64,000 nucleotides of DNA, from the NCBI RefSeq assembly GCF_001704415.2, contig NC_030808.1:138089089-138153088 (forward strand), in the 5' to 3' direction. The DNA comes from Capra hircus. Its lineage: Eukaryota; Chordata; Mammalia; Artiodactyla; Bovidae. Of this stretch, positions 1 to 10,240 are shown piece after piece. The first letter of the stretch is position 1. Each line of letters opens with the position of its first letter. Position numbers and translations under genes: made by a program. Below the pieces are notes generated by a model. The model worked only from the letters and a program-made list of their open reading frames with translations. It ran no database searches and was not told where the DNA came from.

Positions 1-109
1 TCCCAAAGACACCCCAGTGTTAATAAAAAAAAATTTCTGCTCAAGCCACAGTCTCAAAGCATCTAGTGGTAATGCCCATATATGGCAGTAGGAGGGCGTT
101 CTTTCTTAC

Positions 110-557
110 AGAGTGTGGTAGACTGAAAACGGGCCCTCAAAGATATACCTGTTCTAATCCTTGGAAGCTGTGAACGTTACCTTATCTGGCAAAGCAGAAC
201 TTTGAGAAGTGATGAAGTTGAGGATTTCGAGATGGGGAGATAGTTCTGGATAATGGGAGTGAACCCTTAATGCAATCACATGTATCCTCCCAGGAAGGAG
301 GCAGAGAGAAGGCAGAAGAGAAGCAGAGTGAGGATGCAGGGAGGGGTTACAGGAGTGCAGCCACACAACAAGGAAGACCCACAGCCCCCAGAGGTTGGAA
401 GAGGCAGGAATGGATTCACACCTGGAGACCCCAGAGTAAACCCAACAGGCTGATGCCTTAATATAAACCTCTGCCCCCTAAACTGGAGAGAATATATTTC
501 TCTCTGAGCCACGGAGATTGTGATAGTTTGTCACAGCCACCCTAGGAAACCAGTATA
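110..557 (+). mobile_element. MLT1-like ERVL-MaLR LTR remnant
   Basis: The stretch opens with a degenerate tgtggtagactgaa and ends with gtttgtcacagccaccc followed by aggaaaccagtata. Both resemble the start and end of MLT1-type mammalian LTRs, which carry a -tgtggtattttgttat- block near the 3' end. It is very diverged, so subfamily is not assignable. Open frames of 60-80 codons inside it are incidental. Confidence 0.5.
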
Positions 558-1743
558 GGCAGGTCCTACCTCCCCATCTCCTGCCTCAGCTGTGGCTTCC
601 TCTAGAGGCAGCCCCAACTCTGTCAGCAAGCTGGAGAGCAGGCTGCCTGGAGCAGAGAATGGGCATCAGACACAAAAAGACAAAGAAATGTGTGCAGAGC
701 TGCAAAGGGATTCCAGCTGAAGTGTTTGTTTCTGTTCTTGAGATCTCCCTAGGCAATGAGGGTTTCTACCCAACAAGAGGCAGAAAGTCCATTACTTCAG
801 AGGAACCAGAAGCCCTCAGCTACAAATCAGCTTCTTGGGGGGGGGGGGGGGGGTGTGTGTGTGACAATTTTGGAACAGAAAAAGTTTAAGGGAATGCCTT
901 CAGGGGGGTGACCTTTCTTGAAATGTCATGGCCTGTGCAAACTCCCAGTGTTCAGTTTGGAAAATGAAGAGCTCCAGGGCAGAAGAGGAAGGCACAGGAT
1001 AAGCTGATGCTAATGAGGGTTGTTGGTTTAAAACAGGCTGGAAGCACCAGCAGCTGAAACTGTTTGCAGAAAACTGCTTTCTTTCCTTAGTTCACCTAAT
1101 CTCAGTGTTGTCCAGCAGGAGCTGAGGAACCAAAAACTTTCAATGAATAAAAATGTTTCTAGCTTTTCAGATCTACCCCTTCTAAGGCTAGTGTAAATGG
1201 CAAAAAATAATGCCTTTGGGGGATTGTGAGCTATGCTGTGCCCAAAAGGAATCTGGGATCTCTTAAACCAATGCTTCTTTCTCTTAATAGTTACTTTTCA
1301 AAATTAAAATGTATAAGCATCTTACAGAAAACTTGTAAAATAGGGAATAGAAGGGGGAAAATCACATACCCATCTCTCTAATGCACCTATCCACTGATGG
1401 AATTTCAGTGGATATTTCCCTCTTCCACAGCATTGTTCTTTGATTTTAGAAAACTATAATCAGAGGGGGCTAGATTCTCAAATTCTGAGAGCTTACACCT
1501 GACCACCCACTCTGAGACAGTTACCTGTCACCTCTCCCTGTTTTCAATGTTCCTTGTAGCCCACATCATCTTTTGCAACACTCACCTACAGTCCAGTCAC
1601 AGACATTATAGGGAAAAGGGGCAACGAGAAGGGGATTGAAAGTTGGTATAGACTGCCAAAGCAAAATTAAGCTCAATTTGGATAAATGGTGTTCATTAGT
1701 AATGTTAAATCCAAGTGGCAAAAGTGGAAACACTGACTTTATA
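558..1743. other. Unique sequence, no gene recognised
   Basis: About 1.2 kb with no repeat that I recognise and no convincing exon. The only notable feature is a G homopolymer at 837-853 followed by (tg)n. A 76-codon frame across the G run codes a glycine run and has no other sign of being real. Confidence 0.5.
837..863 (+). repeat. G17 homopolymer followed by (TG)n
   Basis: Seventeen consecutive G residues at 837-853 run into tgtgtgtgtg. Such runs are prone to slippage and can form a G-quadruplex on the + strand. The exact length in an assembly is often unreliable. Confidence 0.9.
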
Positions 1744-2376
1744 CAATTGATTCTCATTGTTCATGGATTTGTGAATTCGCCTACACGCCAAACTTCCTCT
1801 GTAACCTGACAATCAATACTCATAGCCCTATGGTCATTTATAGACACACAGGAAGGAGTGAAAACCTTAAGACTGCCACATGTTCCCAGCTGAGGTCACA
1901 CAAAGTGACACTACCTCCTTATTTCAGTTCCTCCTGTAAACAAGTGTCTTTTTGACGTCTATTTAGTGCTATATTTGTACATGTTTGCACTATGTGTTGG
2001 TGATTTTGCTGTTTTCTGAGCCTAGTGCTAAAGTGCTGTCCAGGATCCCAAATGCAGAAGGCTGTAATGAAGCTTACAGGGAAAATGCATGTGTTAGGTG
2101 AGCTCCATTCCAGCATAATTTCTAGTGCTGTTAGACATGAGTTCAACCTTTATGAATCAACCAAATATATTAAACGGTATCTTTAAACAGAAACACACAG
2201 TAAACAAAGTATGTATCAATTGACTGACAAAAACACTATGACTAGAAGACCAGGACTCTAATCCTGTACTTCCACCAGCAGTGGGTGGAGGGTGGGGGGT
2301 GGTTCCAGGTTCATGAATCCAGTGTCCATGGCAGCTTTATAGAACATCAGGACCATGAATAGCAAGATTCAATGAG
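1744..2376. mobile_element. Old DNA transposon remnant with terminal inverted repeats (Tigger/mariner-like)
   Basis: The left end ttgattctcattgttcatgg (1747-1766) is an imperfect inverted copy of the right end ccatgaatagcaagattcaa (2353-2372), with about 15 of 20 positions pairing. A TA dinucleotide (1742-1743) sits just outside the left end, as expected for Tc1/mariner/pogo elements. The interior has no transposase frame. The class call rests on the end structure plus remembered similarity to mammalian Tigger-type elements. Confidence 0.55.
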
Positions 2377-2481
2377 ACACCTTTTAAAAAATGCTTTCCT
2401 TAAAAACAAAAAATGAAAAATAGAGTTGCCATATGATCCTGCAGTCCCACTCCTGGGCATATATCTAGCAAAAATTCTAAT

Positions 2482-2733
2482 TTGAAAATATACATGTACC
2501 CCTGTGTTCATAACAGCACTATTTACATAGCCAGGACACAGAAATTGCCTAAATGTCCATTAACAGATGAATGGACAAAGAAGATATGGTACATATGTAC
2601 AATGGAATATTATTCAGTCATGAAAAATGAAATAATGCGATTTGCAGCAGCATGGATGGACCTAGGGATTATGATACTAAGTGAAGTAGGTCAGACAAAG
2701 TACCATATGATATCACTCATATGTAGAATCTAA
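2482..2733 (+). pseudogene. L1 ORF2 C-terminal fragment
   Basis: Eighty-three codons read TDEWTKKIWYICTMEYYSV, then NEIMRFAAAWMDL and TKYHMI, the well-known C-terminal end of mammalian L1 ORF2p. There is no reverse transcriptase or endonuclease part. The fragment comes from a 5'-truncated insertion and is a fossil, not a gene. Confidence 0.85.
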
Positions 2734-2880
2734 AATATGATACAAATGAACTTATTTATGAAATGGAGTCACAGACAGGGAAAATAGACGAGGGTGGGGG
2801 CTGGAAAGTTTGAAAGTTTGGAGGTAGCAGATGCGAACTACTATATATAGGATGGATAAACAGCCAGTTCCTGTTGTACA

Positions 2881-3083
2881 CGTGAATGAATGTGTTAGTC
2901 ACTCAATCATGTCTGACTCTTTGTGACCCCTTGGGCTGTAGCTGCCAGACTCCTTTGTCCATAGGATTTCCCAAGCAAGAATACTGGAGTGGGTTGCCAT
3001 TTCCTCCTCCAGGTAATCTTCCTGACCCAATGATCGTCTCCTGCATTGCAGATGAACTCTTTACCATCCGAGCCACCAGGAAA
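2881..3083 (-). mobile_element. Bov-tA SINE inserted in L1
   Basis: In reverse complement it reads from a ggtggctcgg-like tRNA-derived head to an agtgactaacac-like end. The 8-bp target gttgtaca occurs at 2873-2880 and again at 3084-3091, and L1 sequence is continuous across it. This dates the SINE after the L1. Confidence 0.85.
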
Positions 3084-3941
3084 GTTGTACATATAGGAAA
3101 CTATATGCAATGGTGTTGTTCAATCTCTAAGTCATGTCTGATGCTTTGAGACCTCATGGACTATAACACACCGGACTTCCCTATCCTTCACCATCTCCCG
3201 AAGTTTGCTTAAACCCGTGTCCATTGAGTTGGTGATGCCATCTTCATTCTCCCTTTTCCTCCTGCCATCAATATTTCTCAGCATCGTGGTGATTCCAGTG
3301 AGATGGCTCTTCACACCAGGTGGCTGAAGTGCTGGAGCTTCAGCTTCAGCATCAGTCCTTCCAGTGAATATTCAGGGTTGGTTTCCCTTAGCATTGACTG
3401 GTTTGATCTCCTTGCAGTCCAAGGGACTCTCAAGTCTTCTCCAGCACCACAGTTCAAAAGCATCAATTCTGTGGGCTCAGCCTTCTTTATGGTCCAACTC
3501 TAACATCCATACATGACAACTGGAAAAATCATAGCTTTGACTATATGGACCTTTGTTGACAAAGTGATGTCCCTGCTTTTGAATATGCTGTCTAGGTTTG
3601 CAACAGCTTCCCTTCCAAAGAGCAAGCATCTTTTAATTTCATGGCAGCAATGATTTTGGAGCCCAAGGAAATAAATTCTGTTATTGTTTCCACATTTTCC
3701 CCTTCTAGTATTTATTTGCCATGAAATGATGGGACTGAATGCCATGATCTTAGTTTCTTGAACACTGAATTTTAAGCCAGCTTTTTCACTCTCTTTCACC
3801 TTCAACAAGAGGCTCTTTAGTTCCTCTTCACTTTCTGCCATTACGGTGGTATCATCTGCATTTCTGAGGTTGTTGATATTTCTCCTAGCAATCTTGAATC
3901 CAGCTTGTTCATCCAGCCAAACATTTCACATGATGTACTCT

Positions 3942-4587
3942 CAGTTCAGTTCAGTCGCTCAGTCGTGTCTGACTCTTTGCAGCCTCATGGACTGCAGCAT
4001 GCCAGGCTTCCCTGTCCTTCACCAATTCCCAGAGTTTGTGCAAACTTATGTCCATAGAGTTGGTGATGTCATCCAACAATCTCATCCTGTCATGCCCTTC
4101 TCCTCCTGCCTTCAATCTTTCTCATCATCAGGGTCTTTCCCTATGAGTCAGTTCTTTGCATCAGGTAGCCAAAGTATTGGAGTTTCAGCTTCAGCATCAG
4201 TCCTTCCAATGAATATTCAGGACTGATTTCCAGTAAGATTGACTGGTTTGATCTCCTTGCAGCCCAAAGGACTCTCAAGAGTCTTCTCCAACACCACAAT
4301 TCAAAAGCATCTATGCTTCAGCCCTCAGCCTTCTTTATGGTCCAACTCTCACATCCATACATGACTACTGGAAAAACCAGAGCTTTGACTAGATGGACCT
4401 TTGTCAGTAAAGTAATGTCTATCCTTTTTAATATGCTGTCTAGATTTGTCATAGCTTTTCTTCCAAAAAGCAAGCATCTTTTAATTTCATGGCTGGAGTC
4501 ACCATCTGCAGTGATTTTGGAGCCTCCAAACAATAAAGTCTGCCACTGTTCCCATTGTTTCCCCATCTATTTGCCATGAAGTGATAG
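3942..4587 (-). mobile_element. 5'-truncated BovB nested inside a BovB
   Basis: It starts with the BovB tail (cagttcagttcagtcgctca on the + strand) at 3942 and ends at 4587 with gaagtgatagg. The target gatgtactct is present at 3932-3941 and again at 4588-4597, and outer BovB coding sequence resumes after the second copy. It covers only the last part of the ORF and the 3' UTR. Confidence 0.9.
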
Positions 4588-5519
4588 GATGTACTCTGAA
4601 TATGTTCAGTAAGGAAGGTGGCAATATATAGCCTTCATGTATTCCTTTCCCAATTTTGAAGCAGTCCATTGTTTCATGTCCAGTTCTAACTGTTGCTTCT
4701 TGTCTTGCATACGGGTTTCTCAGGAGGCAGGTAAGGTGATCTGGTATTTCCATCTCTTTAAGAATTTTCCACAGGTTGGTTTTTGTTTTTTGTTTTGTTT
4801 TGTTTTGTTTTGTTTTGTTTTTGTGATCCACACACTCAAAGGCTTCAGTGTAATCAATGAAGCAGAAGTAGATGTTTTTCTGGAATTCCCTTGCTTTCTC
4901 TATGATCCGATGAGTGTTTTGACCTCTGGTTTCTCTACCTCTTCAAAATCCAGCTTGTACATTTGGAATTTCTCAGTTCATATACTGCTGAGGCTTAGCT
5001 TGAAGGATTCTGAGCAAAACATTTTTAGCATATGAAATGAGCACAATTGTGTGGTAGTTGGAACATTCATTGTCATTGCCTTTCTTTGGGACTGGAATGA
5101 AAACTGGCCTTTTCCAGTCCTGTGATCACTGCTGAGTTTTCCAAATTTGCTGACATATTGTGTGCAGCACTTTCACAGCATCATCTTTAAGGATTTGAAA
5201 TAGTTCAGCTGAAATTCCATCACCTCCACTAGCTTTGTTCATTGTAATTCTTCCTAAGGTCCACTTGACTTCACATTCCAGGATGTCTGGCTCTAGGTGA
5301 GTGATTACACCATCGTGATTATCTGGGTCGTGAAGATCTTTTTTGTACAGTTCTGTGTATTCTTGTCACCTCTTCTTAATCTTTTCTGCTTCTGTTAGGT
5401 CCTTACTATTTCTTTTATCATGCCCATCCTTGCATGAAATATCCCCTTGATATCTCCAATTTTCTTGAAAAAGCTCTAGTCTTTCCCGTTCTGTTGATTT
5501 CCTCTATTTCTTTGCATTG

Positions 5520-5966
5520 TTAATTTATGAAGGTCTCCTTACCTCTCCTTGCTATTCTCTGGAGATCTGCATTTGGTTGGGTATATCTTTCCCTTTCTCC
5601 CTTGCCTTTCACTTCTCTCATTTCCTCAGTTATTTGTAAAGCCTTCTCAGACAACCATTTTGCCTTCTTGCATTTCCTTTCCTTTGAGATGGTTTTGGTC
5701 ATTGCCTCTTGTACAATGTTACAAACTTCTGTCCATAGTTCTTCAGGCCCTCTGTCTACCAGATCTAATCCCTTGAATCTATTCATCACCTCTACTGTAA
5801 CATCATAAGGGATTTGATTTAGGTTGTACCAGAATGGCCTAGTGGTTTTCCCTACTTTCGTCAATTTAAGCTCCAGTTTTGTAATAAGGAGCTCATGATC
5901 CGAGCCACAGTCAGCTCCAGGTCTAATTTTTGTTGATGGTATAAAGCTTCTCCCTCTTGGCTGCAA
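5520..5966 (-). pseudogene. BovB ORF fragment: endonuclease end plus linker
   Basis: The 148 codons begin near GADCGSDHELLITKLELKL, the end of an APE-type endonuclease domain (SDH motif). They continue into the charged linker that precedes the BovB reverse transcriptase (KAKWLSEKALQ). The leader abuts this point because of the internal deletion, so the catalytic N-terminal half of the endonuclease is absent. Confidence 0.8.
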
Positions 5967-6214
5967 AGGTGGGGGTGCTCATCTTCTGGTGTCATATCTT
6001 TTTGCCTTTTCATACTGTTCATGGAGTTCTTACAACAAGAATACTGGAAGGGGTTGCCATTTCCATTTCCAAGGGACCACAATTTGTCAGAACTCTTCAC
6101 TATGACCTGTCCATCTTAGGCGACCCTGCACAGCCTCATTGAGTTACACAAGCCCCTTCTCCACGACAAGGCTGAGACCCATGAAGGAACGTTACACATA
6201 GCTTGTGTATATAG

Positions 6215-6620
6215 CTTGTGTACACATTTTTTTCATTGATTCATCTGTCGATAAATACTTGGATTGTTTCTACCTTTTAGTTATTGTGAACAATTCTATT
6301 ATGAATGAAGAAGTGAAGTGAAGTCACTCAGTTGTGTCCAACTCTTTGTGACCCTGTGGGCTGTAGCCCACCAGGCTCCTCTGTCCATGGGATTCTCCAG
6401 GCAAGTATAGTGGAGTGGGTTGCCATTTCTTTCTCCAGGGGATCTTCCCGACCCAGGGATCAAACCCAGGTCTCCTGCATTGCAGGCAGATGCTTTATCC
6501 TTTGAGCCACCAGGGAAGCCTGTGTTCAGATCCCTCTTTCCATTATTCTGGGTCTATACCTAGAAGTGGAATTACTTGATTATTTGGCAATGCTATGTTT
6601 ACTTTTTTTGGACAAAGTTG
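6215..6620 (-). mobile_element. L1 3' fragment split by a Bov-tA SINE
   Basis: The sequence before 6307 (tcattgattcatctgtcgat, then tagttattgtgaac) and after 6521 (ctatacctagaagtggaatt) are successive parts of the L1 ORF2/3' region in reverse. The SINE lies between them. The right limit is vague because of divergence. Confidence 0.7.
6308..6521 (-). mobile_element. Bov-tA SINE
   Basis: Complete tRNA-derived SINE in reverse, from tgaagtcactcagttgtgtc to gagccaccagggaagcc. It interrupts an L1 fragment. I could not define its target duplication. Confidence 0.9.
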
Positions 6621-7004
6621 CTAGTAATGCTTTTAAGATAGCCCCTCAAAGTCACCTCTATCAGGGGGTGAAATTTTTACCTCTCCCTGCTTCCTTTACA
6701 TTCTCTCTGAATGTGGATGTAATGACTGGAGCTTCAGAAACTGTCCTAGAATTGAAAGCACTTTGAGAATGGAGACTAGGCACTAAAAAACAAAGAGGAA
6801 AGTTTCCCTGGTCACATCATGAAGTGTGCTATAGAGATGGTGATGGCCAGGTATCCTTCATGTGAGAGAAAAATCCAGTCCCTCATTTGTCTTGTGAGGT
6901 TAGAGTGATCTCTGATACTTAGCCAACACTGGTCCTGACACACCTCCCTTAGTACTGACCTCCATCCTGGGGTAACATTGGTTGGATCAGAAACACTGGT
7001 TTGC
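6621..7004. other. Unassigned sequence
   Basis: Nothing that I can identify with confidence. The block around 6700-6990 may be an old repeat, but no diagnostic end is visible. Confidence 0.4.
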
Positions 7005-7227
7005 ATCTGCTAACCCTGAACTCCTAATCCTTCCCTCCCCCCACCACCCCTCCCCCTTGGCATCCACAAATCAGTGAACATTTGTGATTCTTTCACGTTC
7101 CACAAATAAACGATATCATGATATTTGTCTTTGTCTTTCTGACTTACTTCACTTAGCAGGATAATCTCTAGGTCCATCCATGTTGCTACAAATGGCATTT
7201 CATTCTTTTTATGGCTGATTAGTATTC

Positions 7228-7286
<59 letters not shown>

Positions 7287-7435
7287 ACGTCTTCTTTATC
7301 CATTCATCTGTTGATGGGCATTTAGCTTGTTTCCACATCTCGGTTGTTATGAATAGTGCTGCTATGAACATAACGATGCATGTATCTTTTGAATTATGGT
7401 TTTGTCTGGGTATGTGGCCAGGAATGAGATTTAGA
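7005..7435 (-). mobile_element. L1 3' fragment containing a (TA)n microsatellite
   Basis: In reverse it encodes pieces such as TDEWIKK, NEMPFVATWMDLEIILLSE and SQKDKDKYHDIVY, typical of L1 ORF2 C-terminus. A (TA)n tract has grown at 7230-7283, exactly where L1 normally has a short attgtatatat stretch. Confidence 0.85.
7230..7283. repeat. (TA)n microsatellite, about 26 units
   Basis: Uninterrupted alternating T/A for about 53 bases. Likely polymorphic. It produces the meaningless YIYIYI reading frame on the minus strand. Confidence 0.98.
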
Positions 7436-7439
7436 TGCA

Positions 7440-7815
7440 TTCCTATTACTTTAAACTTTGTGCTGTGTTGCCTGTGCTTAGTCACACTGCTCTGCACCTT
7501 TTGTAAAAGAATGTTGTCTATAGCCTGAAATATGGAGGAGAACCTATTCTCAGGAGTCTGACCTTTAAGAGTCAGACCTAAAAGTTGCAAAAAAAAAAAA
7601 AAAATTTGTTGGAGGTTTACAGGAACATCATAACCTGACAAACTTGATATAAGAACAAAGGATTCCAACACCAGAAAGTTAGTAACAACTAATCAGATCC
7701 CTCCCTTTTCTTGCCTTAAGAAATACTTTGCTGAAACCCTATAGAGAATTCTGGGTTTGGGAGGCATGAGCTACCTTCTCTTTGCATGGCCCTGCAACAC
7801 ACCACTAGCATTTTG
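7440..7815 (+). mobile_element. ERV LTR remnant
   Basis: The stretch caatcagatccctcc-like to ttgccttaagaaatac, then gctgaaaccct and ggcatgagctaccttctc, parallels the 3' part of the LTR at 34683-34985 (same order: ttggccttgaaaaggcct, gctcaatccctt, gacatgagtcac, tgcaataaacc). The polyadenylation signal region is decayed and the 5' limit is a guess. Confidence 0.5.
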
Positions 7816-7819
7816 TGGT

Positions 7820-7905
7820 TTTTAGACAGTTATCGTGTGGATTAACTAAGCAAATGCATGTGGAGGGCCTGGCAAAGGGAAAGGCATAGGCTAATAACAT
7901 TATTA
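7820..7905 (+). mobile_element. MIR SINE 3' fragment
   Basis: Diverged match to the MIR tail (tgtggattaactaagcaaat, then ggcctggcaaagggaaaggc). Short and old. Confidence 0.45.
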
Positions 7906-7994
7906 TAACTCTTCCTTTGGCAAAAGCCTCCTGTCCATTCAACTTCACACAGTGATTCACATAAAAGACCTCTTTAACAAGGGCACATGAAGCA

Positions 7995-8165
7995 ACAAAC
8001 ACTAGGATTTATGTGTATTTTCCCATTTAATCTTCCTGGGAAACTTACAAGGTGGTTGCCATTAATATCTCCAATTTACAGATGTGAAACTTGAGGTTCA
8101 GAGAGAGTATCTTGCTCAAAGCCCATAAGTCATGCAGCCAAGATTCAAATCTGGGTCTGTCTGTG
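7995..8165 (-). mobile_element. MIR SINE
   Basis: Carries the MIR core in reverse: tttacagatgtgaaacttga, ggttcagagagagtatcttg, then cccataagtcatgcagcc and gattcaaatctgggtctg. Ancient mammalian SINE. The 350 bases that follow, up to 8508, show nothing else. Confidence 0.8.
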
Positions 8166-8518
8166 TCCAGAGCATGAAATAATAAGAAATACATGTACTT
8201 GTCTCTGCTTCAAGATTCTAACACAGAGTTCCTAAAATCCTTGTAGATAGGGTGGCTGGGAAAATCTTTAGTAGTAATACTTAGTCTTTTTGACCCTTGT
8301 TCCTGATACTGAGTTTCTAAATCCCCTGGAATTTCCTGGGAGGTAAGAACATCTTTTTTTTAAATAAGGTGACTCTATGTGGGCTCTTGGATGAGAGCTG
8401 ATCACAAGGAAGACCAAGCCATGATTAGAAGCTTGGAACTTTCAGCCCCTCTCTTCATTCTCCAAAGTGGGGAGAAGGACTGGAATCAGAGTTCCTAACT
8501 GATCATGGCTATGTGATG

Positions 8519-9753
8519 TTCAGTTCAGTTCAGTCACTCAGTCATGTCCAACTCTTTGCAACCCCATGGACTGCAGCACGCCAGGCATTCCTATCCATCA
8601 CCAACTCCCGGAGCTTATGCAAACTCATGTCCATTGAGTCCATCCAACCATCTCATCCTCTGTCATCCCTTTTTCCTCCCATCTTCAATTTTTCCCAGAA
8701 TCAGGGTCTTTTCAAATGAGTCAGTTCTTCATATCAGGTGGCCAAAGTATTGGAGTTTCAGCTTCACCATCAGTCCTTCCAATGAATATTCAAGACTGAT
8801 CTTTAGAATGGACTGGTTGGATCTCCTTGCAGTCCAAGAGACTCTCAAGAGTCTTCTCCAACACCACAGTTCAAAAGCATCAATTCTTTGGCACTCCACT
8901 TTCTTCACAGTCCAACTCTCACATCCATACATGACTACTGGAAAAACCATAGCCTTGACTAGATGGACCATTGTTGGCAAAGTAATGTCTCTGCTTTTTA
9001 ATATACTGTCTAGGTTGGTTATAATTTTATAAGCATCTTTTAATTTCATGGCTGCAGTCACCATCTACAGTGATTTTTGAGCCCCCCAAAATAAAGTCAG
9101 CCACTGTTTCCATTGTTTTCCCATCTATTTGCCATAAAGTAATGGGACCAGATGCCATGGTCTTAGTTTTCTGAATGTTGAGCTTTAAGCCAACTTTTTC
9201 ACTCTCCTCTTTCACTTTCATCAAGCGGCTCTTTAGTTTTTCTTCACTTTCTGCCATAAGGGTGGTGTTATCTGCATATCTGGGGTTATTGATATTTCTC
9301 CCAGAAATCTTGATTCCAGCTTGTGCTTCATCCAGCCCAGCGTTTCTCATGATGTACTCTGCATATGAGTTAAATAAGCAGGGTGACAATATACAGCCTT
9401 GATGGACTCCTTTTCCTATTTGGAACCAGTCTGTTGTTCCATGTCCAGTTCTAACTGTTGTTTCCTGACCTGCATATAGGTTTCTCCAGAGGCAGGTCAG
9501 GTGGTCTGGTATTCCCATCTCTTTCAGAATGTTCCACAGTTTATTGTGATCCACACAGTCAAAGACTTTGGCATAGTCAATAAAGCAGAAATAGATGTTT
9601 TTCTGGAGTTCTCTTGCCTTTTCGAAGATCCAGCAGATGTTGGCGATTTGATCTCTGGTTCCTCTGCCTTTTCTAAAACCAGCTTGAACATCTGAAAGTT
9701 CACAGTTCATGTATTATTGAAGCCAGGCTTGGAGAATTTTGAGCATCACTTTA
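8519..9753 (-). mobile_element. BovB LINE, 5'-truncated
   Basis: The 3' tail begins at 8519 on the + strand and the truncated 5' end is at 9753. The target ctatgtgatg is duplicated at 8509-8518 and 9754-9763, exactly, which fixes both ends. It contains most of the reverse transcriptase region and the 3' UTR. Confidence 0.92.
9027..9710 (-). pseudogene. BovB reverse transcriptase fragment with altered active site
   Basis: The 227 codons cover the RT palm: motif A FIDYAKVFDCVDH near residue 40, motif B HQGCILSPCLFN near residue 108, and motif C, which reads YADN instead of YADD near residue 145. Loss of the second aspartate should abolish metal binding in an RTE-type enzyme. The frame breaks at about 9030 and the remainder continues in another frame (8729-9064). 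Confidence 0.88.
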
Positions 9754-9814
9754 CTATGTGATGAGGTTTCATAAAAATCTCAATAGTACATCTGGGGAAC
9801 TTTTGGGTTAGCAA

Positions 9815-10240
9815 ACACATCCAGGTACTGGGTTATTTGCACACCTGTCAGGGAGGAAGAACTTTCCCCCCTACCTCTCCTGGGTTCTTGCAGCTGGACT
9901 AATAATGAAATTAACACAGGACAGATTAACAGGAGGGAAAGAAACAGTTTAAATGGTGAGCACAAAGGTCTCATAGAAATGGTACCTACAAAGTGGCCAA
10001 AGCAGACAGCTTTTATACTTTTTAGACAAAGAAACAGTAAATTTGAAAGGAATTGACAAGATGAACTTGGGTTTGGGTGCTTAATTGGTTCCGTGAGCTG
10101 TTCTAGCAAATGATGGCATCCAGGGAAGGGACTGTGCAAACATCCAATTTGTAAGCAAGTTGGATAGAAGTTGTGTGTGACCTGGGGACCTACTGCGTGT
10201 GACTGGCATCTATCATTCAGGGGACAGTCATGTGGAACTT
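9815..10240. mobile_element. LTR-like sequence, family unresolved
   Basis: The order cacctgtcagggaggaagaa, tgcagctggactaataatga, acacaggacagattaacagg, then a region with many short purine blocks, is what I associate with mammalian ERV LTRs. No clean TG/CA ends or target duplication are visible. Confidence 0.35.

Larger units (their letters stand above)
2400..3112 (+). mobile_element. L1 LINE 3' end, split by a Bov-tA SINE
   Basis: The stretch carries the end of L1 ORF2 and the start of its 3' UTR. The L1 block to 2880 resumes at 3092 with taggaaactatatgcaat, matching the usual L1 tail. A SINE occupies 2881-3083 with its duplicated target beside it. The element is 5'-truncated and its tail is cut by the BovB at 3113. 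Confidence 0.85.
3113..6200 (-). mobile_element. BovB LINE (outer), internally deleted, hosting a second BovB
   Basis: Read on the minus strand this runs from 5' leader sequence near 6200 to the 3' end at 3113. It is split at 3941/4588 by a younger BovB. The leader (about 5980-6190) joins directly to the end of the endonuclease region near 5965, so several hundred bases of endonuclease coding sequence are missing. Frames are broken throughout. A (ttttg)n tract at 4783-4820 lies inside the reverse transcriptase region. The exact 5' limit near 6200 is uncertain. Confidence 0.85.

Noticed and set aside
5527..5808. Hydrophobic plus-strand frames opposite BovB (for example 5527-5808, 14387-14587, 38234-38437)
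   Set aside because: These are antisense shadows of the lysine-rich BovB linker; they recur at every copy.
7010..7303. Protein with long YIYIYI run
   Set aside because: Translation of the (TA)n tract within an L1 fragment.
8519..8540. Repeated cagttcagttcag units as a CRISPR-like or satellite array
   Set aside because: They are the reversed tails of individual BovB elements, each at its own insertion site.
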